Assembly: GCF_001704295.1 (NCBI RefSeq)
Contig: NZ_CP012334.1
Coordinates: forward strand, 3,980,084-4,044,083
DNA from: Bordetella sp. H567
GTDB lineage: Bacteria; Pseudomonadota; Gammaproteobacteria; Burkholderiales; Burkholderiaceae_B
DNA length: 64,000 nucleotides
Direction of reading: 5' to 3'
The translations under genes and the position numbers were made by a program. The notes under the pieces are model-generated. The model saw nothing but the letters and a program-made list of their open reading frames with translations, was not told the origin of the DNA and did no database searches. Positions 28,424-37,097 of this stretch are shown here, in pieces; position 1 is the first letter of the stretch, and every line of letters begins with the position of its first letter.

Positions 28424-29791
28424 CTACAGATAGTGCGGGACCACGCACTTCTTGTGCTCGACGTGGTACGCGAATTCATCGTGGAAATGCTTCAGGAAAC
28501 CGCGCACGGGCATGGCGGCGGCGTCACCCAGGGCGCAGATGGTGCGGCCCATGATGTTGCCCGCCACGCTGTCGAGCAGGTCCAGATCTTCGGGCCTGCC
28601 CTCGCCGTGTTCGATGCGGTTGACCATGCGATACAGCCAGCCCGTGCCTTCGCGGCACGGCGTGCACTGGCCGCAGCTTTCCTCGAAATAGAAATACGAA
28701 AGGCGCAGCAGGGACTTCACCATGCAGCGCGTGTCGTCCATGACGATGACGGCGCCCGAACCCAGCATGGAACCCGCCTTGGCGATGGCGTCGTAATCCA
28801 TGGTGGTGTCCATCATGATGCCGGCCGGCAGCACGGGCGCGCTGGAACCGCCGGGGATCACGGCCTTCAGCTTGCGGCCCGCGCGCATCCCGCCCGCCAG
28901 TTCGAGCAGCTTGGAGAACGGCGTGCCCATGGGAATCTCGTAGTTGCCGGGACGTTCCACGTCGCCGGTAATCGAGAATATCTTGGTGCCGCCATTGTTC
29001 GGCTTGCCGATTTCCAGATACTGCTGGCCGCTGTTGCGGATGATCCACGGCACCGCCGCGAAGGTTTCAGTGTTGTTGATAGTGGTGGGCTTGCCGTAAA
29101 GGCCGAAGCTGGCGGGGAACGGCGGCTTGAACCGCGGCTGGCCCTTCTTGCCTTCCAGCGATTCCAGCAGCGCGGTTTCCTCGCCGCAGATGTACGCGCC
29201 ATAGCCATGGAAGGCATGCAGCTGGAAACTGAAGTCCGATCCCAGGATCTTGTCGCCCAGGAAGCCCGCGGCACGCGCTTCTTCCAGGGCTTCCTCGAAG
29301 CGTTCGTACACCTCGAAGATTTCCCCGTGGATGTAGTTGTAGCCCACGGAAATGCCCATGGCATACGCGGCGATGGCCATGCCTTCGATCACGATGTGCG
29401 GATTGAAGCGCAGGATGTCGCGATCCTTGAACGTGCCGGGTTCCCCCTCGTCCGAATTGCACACCAGGTATTTCTGGCCTGGGAACGTACGCGGCATGAA
29501 GCTCCACTTCAGCCCCGTGGGAAAGCCCGCGCCGCCGCGGCCGCGCAAGCCGGAAGCCTTCACTTCGGCGATGACTTCCTCCGGCTTCATGCCGGTGCTC
29601 AGGATCTTGCGCAGCGCCTCGTAGCCACCACGCTTGACGTAGTCTTCCAGGCGCCAGTTGGCGCCGTCCAGGTCTGCCAGGATCTGCGGCTGCATGTGGC
29701 GGCCGTGCAGGCACATCGACTGCGACAGGTCGTGCAGCGGGTTGGGGTCCAGCCCCTGGGCGAACTGGCGGTACAGGTCCGGCGCGTTCAT
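28424..29791 (-). CDS. nuoF: NADH-quinone oxidoreductase subunit F
   Basis: 455 residues from the ATG at 29791 ([18 protein letters not shown]), which overlaps the nuoE stop as ATGA; upstream in-frame codons lie inside nuoE. NuoF binds NADH and FMN and carries cluster N3. The FMN/NADH segments [19 protein letters not shown] and [14 protein letters not shown] are present, as is the 4Fe-4S motif [15 protein letters not shown] around residue 365. Confidence 0.96.
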   Translation of the reverse strand: MNAPDLYRQFAQGLDPNPLHDLSQSMCLHGRHMQPQILADLDGANWRLEDYVKRGGYEALRKILSTGMKPEEVIAEVKASGLRGRGGAGFPTGLKWSFMPRTFPGQKYLVCNSDEGEPGTFKDRDILRFNPHIVIEGMAIAAYAMGISVGYNYIHGEIFEVYERFEEALEEARAAGFLGDKILGSDFSFQLHAFHGYGAYICGEETALLESLEGKKGQPRFKPPFPASFGLYGKPTTINNTETFAAVPWIIRNSGQQYLEIGKPNNGGTKIFSITGDVERPGNYEIPMGTPFSKLLELAGGMRAGRKLKAVIPGGSSAPVLPAGIMMDTTMDYDAIAKAGSMLGSGAVIVMDDTRCMVKSLLRLSYFYFEESCGQCTPCREGTGWLYRMVNRIEHGEGRPEDLDLLDSVAGNIMGRTICALGDAAAMPVRGFLKHFHDEFAYHVEHKKCVVPHYL

Positions 29792-30282
29792 GCCGTTTCT
29801 CCTTGCGCGCGCAGGCCGTCGATCAGCTCGTCCAACCGAGCCTCGGTCATGCGTACACACATATGCTTGTTGTTCACCAGCAGCACCGGCGAATCGCCGC
29901 AGGCGCCCATGCATTCGCCCTCGACCAGGGTGAACATGCCGTCGGCGCTGGTGCCGCGGTAATCCACGCCCAGCTTGCGCTTGAGGTAGTCGCCCGCTTT
30001 TTCACCATCGCGCAGCGCGCACGGCAGGTTGGTACAGACCGAGATCTTGTGCTTGCCGGCGCGCGTCACGTTGAACATGTTGTAGAACGTGGCGACTTCC
30101 TGGACCGCGATGGGCGGCACGCCCAGATAGGTGGCGACGTCCTCGATGATCTCGGTGGAGAGCCAGCCCTTCTCGTCCTGTGCGATCGCCAGCGCGGCCA
30201 TGATGGCTGACTGCTTCTGGTCGCCCGGGAACTTCGTGAGCTCCCGGTCGATTTTCTGGTAAGCCTGTTCGGAAAGCAGCAT
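29788..30282 (-). CDS. nuoE: NADH-quinone oxidoreductase subunit E
   Basis: 164 residues, thioredoxin-like 2Fe-2S protein. The four cluster cysteines are in [11 protein letters not shown] and [17 protein letters not shown]. The N-terminal helical domain ([21 protein letters not shown]) is as expected. It follows nuoD by 61 bases. Confidence 0.95.
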   Translation of the reverse strand: MLLSEQAYQKIDRELTKFPGDQKQSAIMAALAIAQDEKGWLSTEIIEDVATYLGVPPIAVQEVATFYNMFNVTRAGKHKISVCTNLPCALRDGEKAGDYLKRKLGVDYRGTSADGMFTLVEGECMGACGDSPVLLVNNKHMCVRMTEARLDELIDGLRAQGETA

Positions 30283-30343
30283 AGTTTGAATCCGGAATAT
30301 GCAAGAGGCCCCTACGGGTCTTCTTCGAGGTCGTGCGCGTTCC

Positions 30344-31600
30344 CTAGCGGTCGATTTCGCCGAACACGATGTCCTGCGTGCCGATGACGGTCACGGCGTC
30401 GGCGATCATGTGTCCGCGGGTCATTTCGTCCAGCGACTGCAGATGCGGGAAGCCCGGCGCACGGATCTTCAGGCGATACGGCTTGTTCGCCCCGTCCGAC
30501 ACCAGGTAGATGCCGAACTCGCCCTTGGGATGCTCGACCGCTGCATAGGCCTCGCCGGGCGGCACATGGAAACCTTCGGTGAAGAGCTTGAAATGGTGAA
30601 TCAGCTCTTCCATGTTGGTCTTCATGGCGGCCCGCTTGGGCGGTGCGACCTTGTGGTTATCGATCATGACCGGGCCAGGGTTGTTGCGCAGCCACTCCAC
30701 GCACTGGCGGATGATGTGGGTGCTCTGGCGCATTTCGGCGACGCGGACGAGATAGCGGTCATAGCAGTCGCCGTTCACGCCGACCGGCACGTCGAAATCG
30801 AGCAGGTCATAGACTTCGTAGGGCTGCGTCTTGCGCAGGTCCCAGGCCACGCCGGAGCCGCGCAGCATGGGGCCGGTAAAGCCCAGGGCCTTGGCGCGCT
30901 CGGGCGATACGACACCGATGCCCACCAGGCGCTGTTTCCAGATGCGGTTGTCCGTCAGCAGCGTTTCGTACTCGTCCACGCAGGCCGGGAAGCGGTTGGT
31001 GAAGTCCTCGATGAAGTCCAGCAGCGATCCGGAACGCGCGTCGTTCATGACGCGCAGGTCTTTTTCGCTGCGGTACTTGTTGGTCCCGGTATATTGCGGC
31101 ATCGTATCCGGCAGGTCGCGATACACGCCGCCCGGACGGTAGTAGGCGGCATGCATGCGCGCGCCGGATACCGCTTCGTAGCAATCCATCAGGTCTTCGC
31201 GCTCGCGGAAGGCGTACAGGAAGACCGCCATGGCGCCGACGTCCAGGGCATGGGAACCCAGCGACATCAGGTGGTTCAAGAGCCGCGTGATCTCGTCGAA
31301 CATGACGCGGATGTACTGCGCGCGCAGCGGCGCCTCGATGCCCAGCAACTTCTCGATGGCCATGACGTAGGCGTGCTCGTTGCACATCATGGACACGTAG
31401 TCCAGGCGGTCCATGTAGGGCAGCGCCTGGATGAAGGTCTTGTGTTCGGCCAGCTTTTCGGTGGCGCGATGCAGCAGGCCGATATGCGGATCGGCGCGCT
31501 GGATGACTTCGCCGTCCAGTTCGAGCACCAGGCGCAGCACACCGTGCGCGGCCGGATGCTGGGGACCGAAGTTCAGGGTGTAGTTCTTGATTTCAGCCAT
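30344..31600 (-). CDS. nuoD: NADH-quinone oxidoreductase subunit D
   Basis: 418 residues, the 49-kDa-type subunit related to hydrogenase large subunits, lining the quinone pocket. Signature segments are [20 protein letters not shown] at the N-terminus and [20 protein letters not shown]. The C-terminus ends in [13 protein letters not shown], typical of the family. It starts 3 bases after nuoC ends. Confidence 0.96.
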   Translation of the reverse strand: MAEIKNYTLNFGPQHPAAHGVLRLVLELDGEVIQRADPHIGLLHRATEKLAEHKTFIQALPYMDRLDYVSMMCNEHAYVMAIEKLLGIEAPLRAQYIRVMFDEITRLLNHLMSLGSHALDVGAMAVFLYAFREREDLMDCYEAVSGARMHAAYYRPGGVYRDLPDTMPQYTGTNKYRSEKDLRVMNDARSGSLLDFIEDFTNRFPACVDEYETLLTDNRIWKQRLVGIGVVSPERAKALGFTGPMLRGSGVAWDLRKTQPYEVYDLLDFDVPVGVNGDCYDRYLVRVAEMRQSTHIIRQCVEWLRNNPGPVMIDNHKVAPPKRAAMKTNMEELIHHFKLFTEGFHVPPGEAYAAVEHPKGEFGIYLVSDGANKPYRLKIRAPGFPHLQSLDEMTRGHMIADAVTVIGTQDIVFGEIDR

Positions 31601-31602
31601 GA

Positions 31603-32232
31603 TCAGCGACCGGCTCCATAGGTATCTTCGCGCACGACGCGCGGCGTGATTTCACGCGGATCGATGGTGACCGGTTGATAGATGACGCGGCGCTGCTCGG
31701 GGTCGTAGCGCATTTCCACGTTGCCGGACAAGGGGAAGTCCTTGCGGAACGGATGCCCGATGAAGCCGTAGTCGGTAAGGATGCGACGCAGGTCCGGATG
31801 ACCTTCGAAGATGATGCCGTACAGGTCGAAGGCTTCGCGTTCGTACCAGCCGACCGCGGGCCAGCACTCGATGAGCGAGGCGACCATGGGGAAGTCGTCG
31901 TCGGGCGCCCAGGTGCGCACGCGCAAACGCCAGTTGTGCTCGATGGACAGCAGGTGAATCACGATCGCGTAGCGGCCGCGCTGGCCGCGCGAGCTGGTGC
32001 GTTCGTCGGCCTGCGCACGGGTGCCGTTACCCCACGTAAGGTAGTCCACGCCGCACAGGTCGATACAGGTTTCGAACTGCAGGGCGGCGTCGGTACGCAG
32101 CCGGTTGCACACCGATATCCATTGGGCCGCCGGCACTTCCAGCGTCAATTCGCCCAGCGCCTCGGTCAGCGCGATCGTTTCACCGAACGCGGCGTGCAGA
32201 TTGGTTTTCAGGGTTTCGAGCCTGGTCATCAT
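31603..32232 (-). CDS. nuoC: NADH-quinone oxidoreductase subunit C
   Basis: 209 residues from the ATG at 32232 ([17 protein letters not shown]); a TTG two codons earlier is also in frame. NuoC is the 30-kDa-type subunit bridging NuoD and the peripheral arm. The family signature is ERE(A/V)[16 protein letters not shown]-like, seen as [20 protein letters not shown], followed by [18 protein letters not shown]. NuoC and NuoD are separate genes here, unlike the fused NuoCD of enterics. Confidence 0.95.
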   Translation of the reverse strand: MMTRLETLKTNLHAAFGETIALTEALGELTLEVPAAQWISVCNRLRTDAALQFETCIDLCGVDYLTWGNGTRAQADERTSSRGQRGRYAIVIHLLSIEHNWRLRVRTWAPDDDFPMVASLIECWPAVGWYEREAFDLYGIIFEGHPDLRRILTDYGFIGHPFRKDFPLSGNVEMRYDPEQRRVIYQPVTIDPREITPRVVREDTYGAGR

Positions 32233-32280
32233 CTTCAACGATTAGGTAAGCCGTGACATGCGATGCGGGCAAGCGCCCGA

Positions 32281-32760
32281 TCAGCGCGCGATGGTATTGG
32301 TCAGGCGTATCTTGTTCTGCATTTGCAGCAGACCGTAGACCAGCGCTTCGGCCGTGGGCGGACAGCCCGGTACGTAGACGTCCACGGGAACGATGCGGTC
32401 GCAACCGCGCACTACGGAGTACGAATAGTGATAGTACCCACCGCCGTTGGCACACGAACCCATCGATACGACCCAACGCGGTTCGGGCATCTGGTCGTAC
32501 ACCTTGCGCAGTGCCGGTGCCATCTTGTTGCACAGCGTGCCGGCGACGATCATCAGGTCGGATTGCCGGGGGCTGGGGCGAAAGATAATGCCAAACTGGT
32601 CAAGGTCATAGCGCGCCGCGCCGGCGTGCATCATCTCCACTGCGCAACAGGCCAAGCCGAACGTCATCGGCCACATCGAACCCGTCTTCGCCCAATTGAT
32701 GAACTTGTCGGCACTCGTCGTGATGAAGCCTTGCTTGTGGATGCCTTCTTCAATAGCCAT
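32281..32760 (-). CDS. nuoB: NADH-quinone oxidoreductase subunit B
   Basis: 159 residues. NuoB carries cluster N2, the last iron-sulfur centre before quinone. Its cysteines are in [20 protein letters not shown] and [16 protein letters not shown]. It lies 48 bases after nuoC's start on the upstream side and 42 bases after nuoA. Confidence 0.96.
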   Translation of the reverse strand: MAIEEGIHKQGFITTSADKFINWAKTGSMWPMTFGLACCAVEMMHAGAARYDLDQFGIIFRPSPRQSDLMIVAGTLCNKMAPALRKVYDQMPEPRWVVSMGSCANGGGYYHYSYSVVRGCDRIVPVDVYVPGCPPTAEALVYGLLQMQNKIRLTNTIAR

Positions 32761-32802
32761 ATTGATCTCTGGTGGCGTGAATGGACAATGAGCCGGTCGG
32801 CA

Positions 32803-33162
32803 TCATTCCCAATCGAGCGCGCCCTTCTTCCATTCGTAGATGAAACCCACCGTCAGAACCGCGAGAAAAATCATCACGGTCCAGAAACCGACCAGACCAA
32901 CAGCGCCATGCGCGATGGCCCACGGAAACAGGAATGCGATCTCGAGGTCGAACAGGATGAAAAGGATGGCGACGAGGTAATAGCGCACGTCGAATTTCAT
33001 GCGCGCGTCTTCGAACGCTTCGAAGCCGCATTCGTAGGGGGAAAGTTTTTCCGCGTAGGGACGCCGAGGTCCAAGCAGCGAGCCTGCCGTGATCAACGCA
33101 AAACCGATCAGCGTCGCCACAACGATGAATAGCAGAACGGGGAAATACTGTTGCAGGTTCAT
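32803..33162 (-). CDS. nuoA: NADH-quinone oxidoreductase subunit A
   Basis: 119 residues with three transmembrane helices, first gene of the 14-gene nuo operon. The conserved loop [21 protein letters not shown] (Cys in the quinone-proximal loop) and the segment [14 protein letters not shown] are intact. The ATG at 33162 has no strong Shine-Dalgarno; the leader is short if the proposed extended -10 promoter is used. Confidence 0.95.
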   Translation of the reverse strand: MNLQQYFPVLLFIVVATLIGFALITAGSLLGPRRPYAEKLSPYECGFEAFEDARMKFDVRYYLVAILFILFDLEIAFLFPWAIAHGAVGLVGFWTVMIFLAVLTVGFIYEWKKGALDWE

Positions 33163-33196
33163 TTGGGGCGCGTCCGTCTAATGCTCAAACCTTAGG

Positions 33197-33205
33197 ATTG
33201 TAGCA
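33197..33205 (-). promoter_or_regulatory. Extended -10 promoter of the nuo operon
   Basis: On the minus strand TGCTACAAT combines the TGn extension with a five-of-six -10 hexamer TACAAT. No good -35 box is visible, as expected for extended -10 promoters. Transcription would start near 33190, giving a leader of about 28 bases before nuoA. Confidence 0.5.
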
Positions 33206-33466
33206 TTTGCGCCGTTACTTCCCGCTGAACTCTGTAGCTGGAAGAGAGGTATAGGCACCGCCTTGGCGGAGCCTCCGGCAAGCGCGATTCACGCACGCGG
33301 AAAAGAGACCCATACCCGGCTGCGCCACCCGCGCCCGCACGAAAAAAGGGTCGATTCGGTGCGGCCAGAGGCGACCGGGACACCGGGCAAGCCCCATACA
33401 GAGGGCCCTAACAATAGCAAAAAAACCGGGGCGAGACAAAAAGCCAGCAAGCGAACCGAACAAAAA

Positions 33467-33488
33467 AAGCCACCTCGGAAGGTGGCTT
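33467..33488 (-). terminator. Rho-independent terminator of the porin gene
   Basis: AAGCCACCT (33467-33475) and AGGTGGCTT (33480-33488) form a perfect 9-bp stem with a four-base loop. Read in the porin direction it is followed by an unbroken T run (A run at 33462-33468 on the plus strand), the classic intrinsic terminator form. Confidence 0.85.
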
Positions 33489-33493
33489 TCAAC

Positions 33494-33521
33494 AAGCCCC
33501 GCCGATGCGCTGGCGGGGCTT
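33494..33521. terminator. Second terminator hairpin downstream of the porin gene
   Basis: AAGCCCCGCC (33494-33503) pairs with GGCGGGGCTT (33512-33521) over 10 bp. On the plus strand it runs into TTATATG, so it would stop plus-strand transcripts; in the porin direction it is the first of two tandem hairpins. Confidence 0.75.
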
Positions 33522-33608
33522 TTATATGCTCACGCCGCCCGGGAATAATCCCGGCCAGAGGAAACACATTCGGTGCGGGGCGACGAATCGCCCCGGCACC
33601 GTTGTTGC

Positions 33609-34766
33609 TTAGAAGCGGTGACGGATACCGACGCCGACCAGCGTGCTCTTCAGGCCGTCCACGAAACCGTAGTTTTGCGTGTAGGAACCCAGAGCGTACA
33701 GGTTCGTGCGCTTGGACAGGTCATACGTCACGCCCAGCGAGTAGACGTTCATGTTGCTGTCTTCGCCAGCGAAGTTGCCGGTCGTGTACAGGCTGTCGTT
33801 CTTGACGTTGGCACGCTGCCAGGAACCGAACACGCTGGTCGCGCCGCCGATCGGGGCGCTCAGACCCAGCATCCACTGCTGCGACTTGAAGTCGTCGCTG
33901 TAGGTGTTGGTGGGCAGAACGCTGCCGCCCAGGTTGGGCGTACCGCTGGTGAACAGACCGGTCAGGTTGGTAGCCTGGATCCAGCCACCCTTGGTTTGAC
34001 CGTAGGCAGCCGAGACCTTGACGACTTCGAAGTCGTAGGCGCCGCCAACCAACCAGGCGCGGATGCGATCGCCGCCACCGGTGGTGTCAGCGTCGGCAAC
34101 GGCCGTGCTGCGGTTGACCTGGTCATACGCGGCGGCCAGGTTCAGCGGGCCGTTCACGTAGCGCAGACCACCGTTGATGTTGCGCTGGTTGTTGTTGCTG
34201 TTGAAGCCGGTTTGCGCGGCGTTCGTGTCGTCGATGTTGAACGAGTAGCCGACACCAACCTGGAAACCGCCGAACACGGGCGATTGATACAGGACCATGT
34301 TGTCGTAGCGCGTCGTATTGGCCGAGCTGAACACGGTACCGATGTTGGCCAGGCCAAAGCCTTCAGCGAACGGATCGATCGAACCGAAGAACTTGGAAGC
34401 GATGTTGGTCTGACGGCCGAAGTCCAGTTGGCCCCAGCTGTTGCTGGCCAGGCCAATGGTGGCTTGACGACCGAACAGGCGGCCGCCTTGAGCGGAGTTA
34501 CCGTCGCCGGAGTTGAAGCCCGACTCGATCGTGAACACCGCGCGCAGACCGTCACCCAGGTCTTCCGAACCACGCAGGCCCCAGCGCGAACCGTTCTGCA
34601 CGCCGTTCAGCATGCCGAACTTGGACTGATCATTGATGCCATGGCCGCGGATGTTTTGGTAGCCGATGCCGGTGTCCAGAATCCCGTACAGGGTCACGGA
34701 CGTTTCTGCCTGTGCAACACCGGCAAAACCGGCGAGCAGGGCGGCAGCGAGCAGAGTCTTTTTCAT
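33609..34766 (-). CDS. General outer-membrane porin (Burkholderiales type)
   Basis: 385 residues. The signal peptide MKKTLLAAALLAGFAGVAQA is followed by ETSVTLYGILDTGIGYQN, the usual first beta strand of trimeric porins of this order. The constriction-loop region includes GRQATIGLASNSWGQLDFGRQ, and the C-terminus is VGVGIRHRF, with the terminal Phe needed for barrel assembly. Codon use looks restricted (for example AAC, GGC and CTG dominate), as for abundant proteins. GGAG lies nine bases before the ATG. Two tandem terminator hairpins follow. Substrate is probably small hydrophilic solutes in general; strain-specific selectivity cannot be read. Confidence 0.93.
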   Translation of the reverse strand: MKKTLLAAALLAGFAGVAQAETSVTLYGILDTGIGYQNIRGHGINDQSKFGMLNGVQNGSRWGLRGSEDLGDGLRAVFTIESGFNSGDGNSAQGGRLFGRQATIGLASNSWGQLDFGRQTNIASKFFGSIDPFAEGFGLANIGTVFSSANTTRYDNMVLYQSPVFGGFQVGVGYSFNIDDTNAAQTGFNSNNNQRNINGGLRYVNGPLNLAAAYDQVNRSTAVADADTTGGGDRIRAWLVGGAYDFEVVKVSAAYGQTKGGWIQATNLTGLFTSGTPNLGGSVLPTNTYSDDFKSQQWMLGLSAPIGGATSVFGSWQRANVKNDSLYTTGNFAGEDSNMNVYSLGVTYDLSKRTNLYALGSYTQNYGFVDGLKSTLVGVGIRHRF

Positions 34767-35117
34767 TTAAGAAATCTCCGTTGATTTGAGTGACAAGAGC
34801 AGCAATCCAGCACACCAGCCTGCCGCCCCCCTAACTCCGCGAAGGGAAGTTGACGCTATTGCATCAAAAATCCAGGGGGCTGGCTATGGTCGTGCCGCAA
34901 AACCACGGCTTTAGGCCCAGGGTTTGTTGGGTCCATACAACAGGGTGCGCTCTGAGCCGGATGCTTGCGTCCCCTTTTGCACGACCCGACGGCAGGAATA
35001 TCGGGACGGTGCTCCAGGGGCCACAGGAGCGATTCAGCTCTCTGACAGGTGGCCGGAGGGCCCTGCCGGCCGTGGCCTCGCTCGCCCTCCCCCCAGAACA
35101 TTCCTATTGCCCCCTGT
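34767..35117. other. Porin leader region; no gene seen
   Basis: These 351 bases separate the gamma-glutamyltransferase-like gene from the porin on the same strand. Apart from the porin Shine-Dalgarno (GGAG about 13-10 bases before the ATG) I could not define a promoter with confidence. It is the likely site of porin regulation and a long 5' leader is possible. Confidence 0.4.
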
Positions 35118-36923
35118 TCACCGCCCCGCCGCGTAGGCCTGCATCAGGCGTGGCGTGGCGGCGGCATGCATCAGGCCATCCTCGTCCAGCGACGCGGCGG
35201 TCAGGCGCCCCACGGACCAGGCCGGCACTTCCTCGATCTGGTGGCCCCGGGCGCGCAGCGCGTCGATGGCGTCCTTGCCGAAGGAAGCCTCCACCGCCAG
35301 ATGGCCCGGCTTGCGGTCGCGGGGATAGAAGGAACTGGGGAAATGCATGGTGTGCGACATAGGCAGGTCGATGGCCTCCTGCAGGTTCAGCCCATGATGG
35401 ACGTGGCGCAGGAACAGCTGCAGCTGCCACTGCTCCTGCTGGTCGCCGCCAGGCGTGCCGAACACCATGTAGGGCCGGCCGTCGCGCAGGGCCAGGGAGG
35501 GCGTCAGCGTGGTGCGCGGGCGCTTGCGGGGCGCCAGGGTGCCGGGAAGGCCCGGCTCCAGCCAGAACATCTGGGCGCGCGTGGTCAGGCCGAAGCCCAG
35601 CTCCGGGATGACCGGCGAGGACTGGAACCAGCCCCCGGACGGCGTGGCGGAAACCATATTGCCCCAGCGGTCGATGACATCGACGTGAGTGGTGTCGCCG
35701 CGCTTCACGGACGCGGACGCGCGCATGTCGGCCATGGTCGGTTCGTTGGTCGCCGTGCCCGCCTGCGTGATGCGAGACAGCCGCCGCAGTACATCCATCA
35801 TCCGCGCGTGCTGGTCTTCGTAGCCCGGAAGCACGCCGGGACGCAGCTCGTGCGAAGCGCGGTCGCCGATCAGCGCTCGCCGGGGGGCGTTATAGGGCTC
35901 CGACAGCAGCTCGGCCAGGGGAACGTCGACGAAGGCCGGATCGCCGTAGTAAACCTCGCGGTCGGCGAAGGCAAGCTTCATCGCCTCGGTCAGGCAGTGG
36001 ACGAATTCCGGGCTGGAGGGGCCCATCGCGTCCAGGCCGGCCCCTTTGAGCAAGGCCAGCGTCTGCAGGAACACGGGGCCCTGGCTCCAGGCGTCCGCCT
36101 TGGCAACGGTGTAGTTTTCGTAATCGTAGGTACGCGGCGCCTCGTAGGTGGCCGACCAGGACGCCACGTCGTCGGCGGTGATGACGCCGGCGTGCGGGCT
36201 GCCGCTTTCGTCCATGAAGGATAGGCGGGCGAAGCGGTCTATCGCCTCGGCGACGAACCCGCGATAGAAGGCGTCGCGGGCCGCTTCGATCTGCCGCTGG
36301 CGGTCGGCCCCGGCCGATTCGGCTTCGCGCAGCACGCGCTGCCAGGTCTGGGCCAGGCGGGGATTGCGGAACAGTTTACGCGCCGGGGGTACGCTGCCAT
36401 TCGGTACGTAGACCTCCGCCGTGCTGGGCCAGTTCTTCTGGAAGAAGTCCTTCAAGCCGGCGATGGTGTTGGAAATCCGCGGCATCAGCGCATGCCCGCT
36501 TTCCGCGTAGTAGATGGCCGGCTCCAGGACGTCGCGCAGGCGCATGCTGCCGTGATCGCGCAGGAGCAGCATCCAGGCGTCGAAGGAGCCGGGAACGACC
36601 GCGGGCAGCAGGCCGTTGCCGGGAATCAGGTCCAAGCCCTCGGCGCGGAAGCGGTCCAGCGTGGCGGCCGCCGGCGTGGTGCCCTGGCCGCACAGCACCT
36701 CTACCTTGCCCCGTGCGGCGGAATGGAAAACGATGGGGACTTCGCCGGCGGGACCGACCAGGTGGGGTTCCACGACCTGCAGGACGAAGGCGGTGGCGAC
36801 GCAGGCGTCGAAGGCATTGCCGCCGCGCTCGAGCATGGCCATGCCGGCCGCGGTGGCCAGCCAGTGCGTCGAGGTGACGACGCCGAACGTGCCCAGGATT
36901 TCCGGGCGGGTGGTGAACATCAT
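35118..36923 (-). CDS. Gamma-glutamyltransferase-family enzyme without signal peptide
   Basis: 601 residues from the ATG at 36923, chosen because GGGAG stands six bases upstream. The protein is an N-terminal-nucleophile hydrolase of the gamma-glutamyltranspeptidase family: these self-cleave before a threonine that then attacks gamma-glutamyl amides such as glutathione. The processing site is Thr411-Thr412-His413 in RGDTTHVDVIDRWGN. The large-subunit segment GGNAFDACVATAFVLQVVEP and the small-subunit GTPGGDQQEQWQLQLF are visible. There is no signal peptide, so unlike periplasmic Ggt it probably acts in the cytoplasm. Some cytoplasmic relatives are amidases for other compounds, so the substrate is open. 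A peptide-type binding protein gene lies upstream on the same strand. Confidence 0.88.
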   Translation of the reverse strand: MMFTTRPEILGTFGVVTSTHWLATAAGMAMLERGGNAFDACVATAFVLQVVEPHLVGPAGEVPIVFHSAARGKVEVLCGQGTTPAAATLDRFRAEGLDLIPGNGLLPAVVPGSFDAWMLLLRDHGSMRLRDVLEPAIYYAESGHALMPRISNTIAGLKDFFQKNWPSTAEVYVPNGSVPPARKLFRNPRLAQTWQRVLREAESAGADRQRQIEAARDAFYRGFVAEAIDRFARLSFMDESGSPHAGVITADDVASWSATYEAPRTYDYENYTVAKADAWSQGPVFLQTLALLKGAGLDAMGPSSPEFVHCLTEAMKLAFADREVYYGDPAFVDVPLAELLSEPYNAPRRALIGDRASHELRPGVLPGYEDQHARMMDVLRRLSRITQAGTATNEPTMADMRASASVKRGDTTHVDVIDRWGNMVSATPSGGWFQSSPVIPELGFGLTTRAQMFWLEPGLPGTLAPRKRPRTTLTPSLALRDGRPYMVFGTPGGDQQEQWQLQLFLRHVHHGLNLQEAIDLPMSHTMHFPSSFYPRDRKPGHLAVEASFGKDAIDALRARGHQIEEVPAWSVGRLTAASLDEDGLMHAAATPRLMQAYAAGR

Positions 36924-37054
36924 GTCGGTCTCCCGGCCGCCCCGCACAAACCGTGGCGCGGCCATACAGGTTTGTGGAGCGGCGGTGCGGGTAGACCGAC
37001 CCCAGGATTCCGGGGCGCGATCCTGTGGACCGGGATCGCCGCAGGGGAATGCAA

Positions 37055-37083
37055 GCGGGACCCGCTGCCGTGCCGGGTCCCGC
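37055..37083 (-). terminator. Stem-loop after the substrate-binding-protein gene
   Basis: GCGGGACCC (37055-37063) pairs with GGGTCCCGC (37075-37083) around 11 bases, 14 bases after the stop codon. In the gene direction only TTGC follows, so termination may be partial and the gamma-glutamyltransferase-like gene could still be co-transcribed. Confidence 0.55.
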
Positions 37084-37097
37084 GACCTTGCTTCCCT

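Larger units (their letters stand above)
33163..33608. other. Region between porin 3' end and nuoA: promoter, tandem hairpins, no gene
   Basis: The 446 bases hold a probable nuo promoter at 33197-33205 and two terminator hairpins at 33467-33521. In between (about 33240-33460) I see nothing convincing: no Shine-Dalgarno with a plausible frame and no tRNA T-arm. In the Bordetella genomes I recall, secG and a tRNA-Leu gene precede nuoA; neither is here. Confidence 0.5.

Noticed and set aside
28433-31621. Long plus-strand frames over nuoF, nuoE and nuoD
   Set aside because: Antisense shadows; the minus-strand genes carry full iron-sulfur and quinone-site motifs.
33200-33460. Possible tRNA-Leu gene upstream of nuoA, expected from memory of Bordetella gene order
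   Set aside because: No T-arm GGTTCRA sequence or acceptor-stem pairing could be found on either strand.
34850-35362. A 170-codon plus-strand frame after the porin leader
   Set aside because: It overlaps the 3' end of the gamma-glutamyltransferase-like gene antisense, with Arg/Pro-rich low-complexity sequence and no ribosome site.
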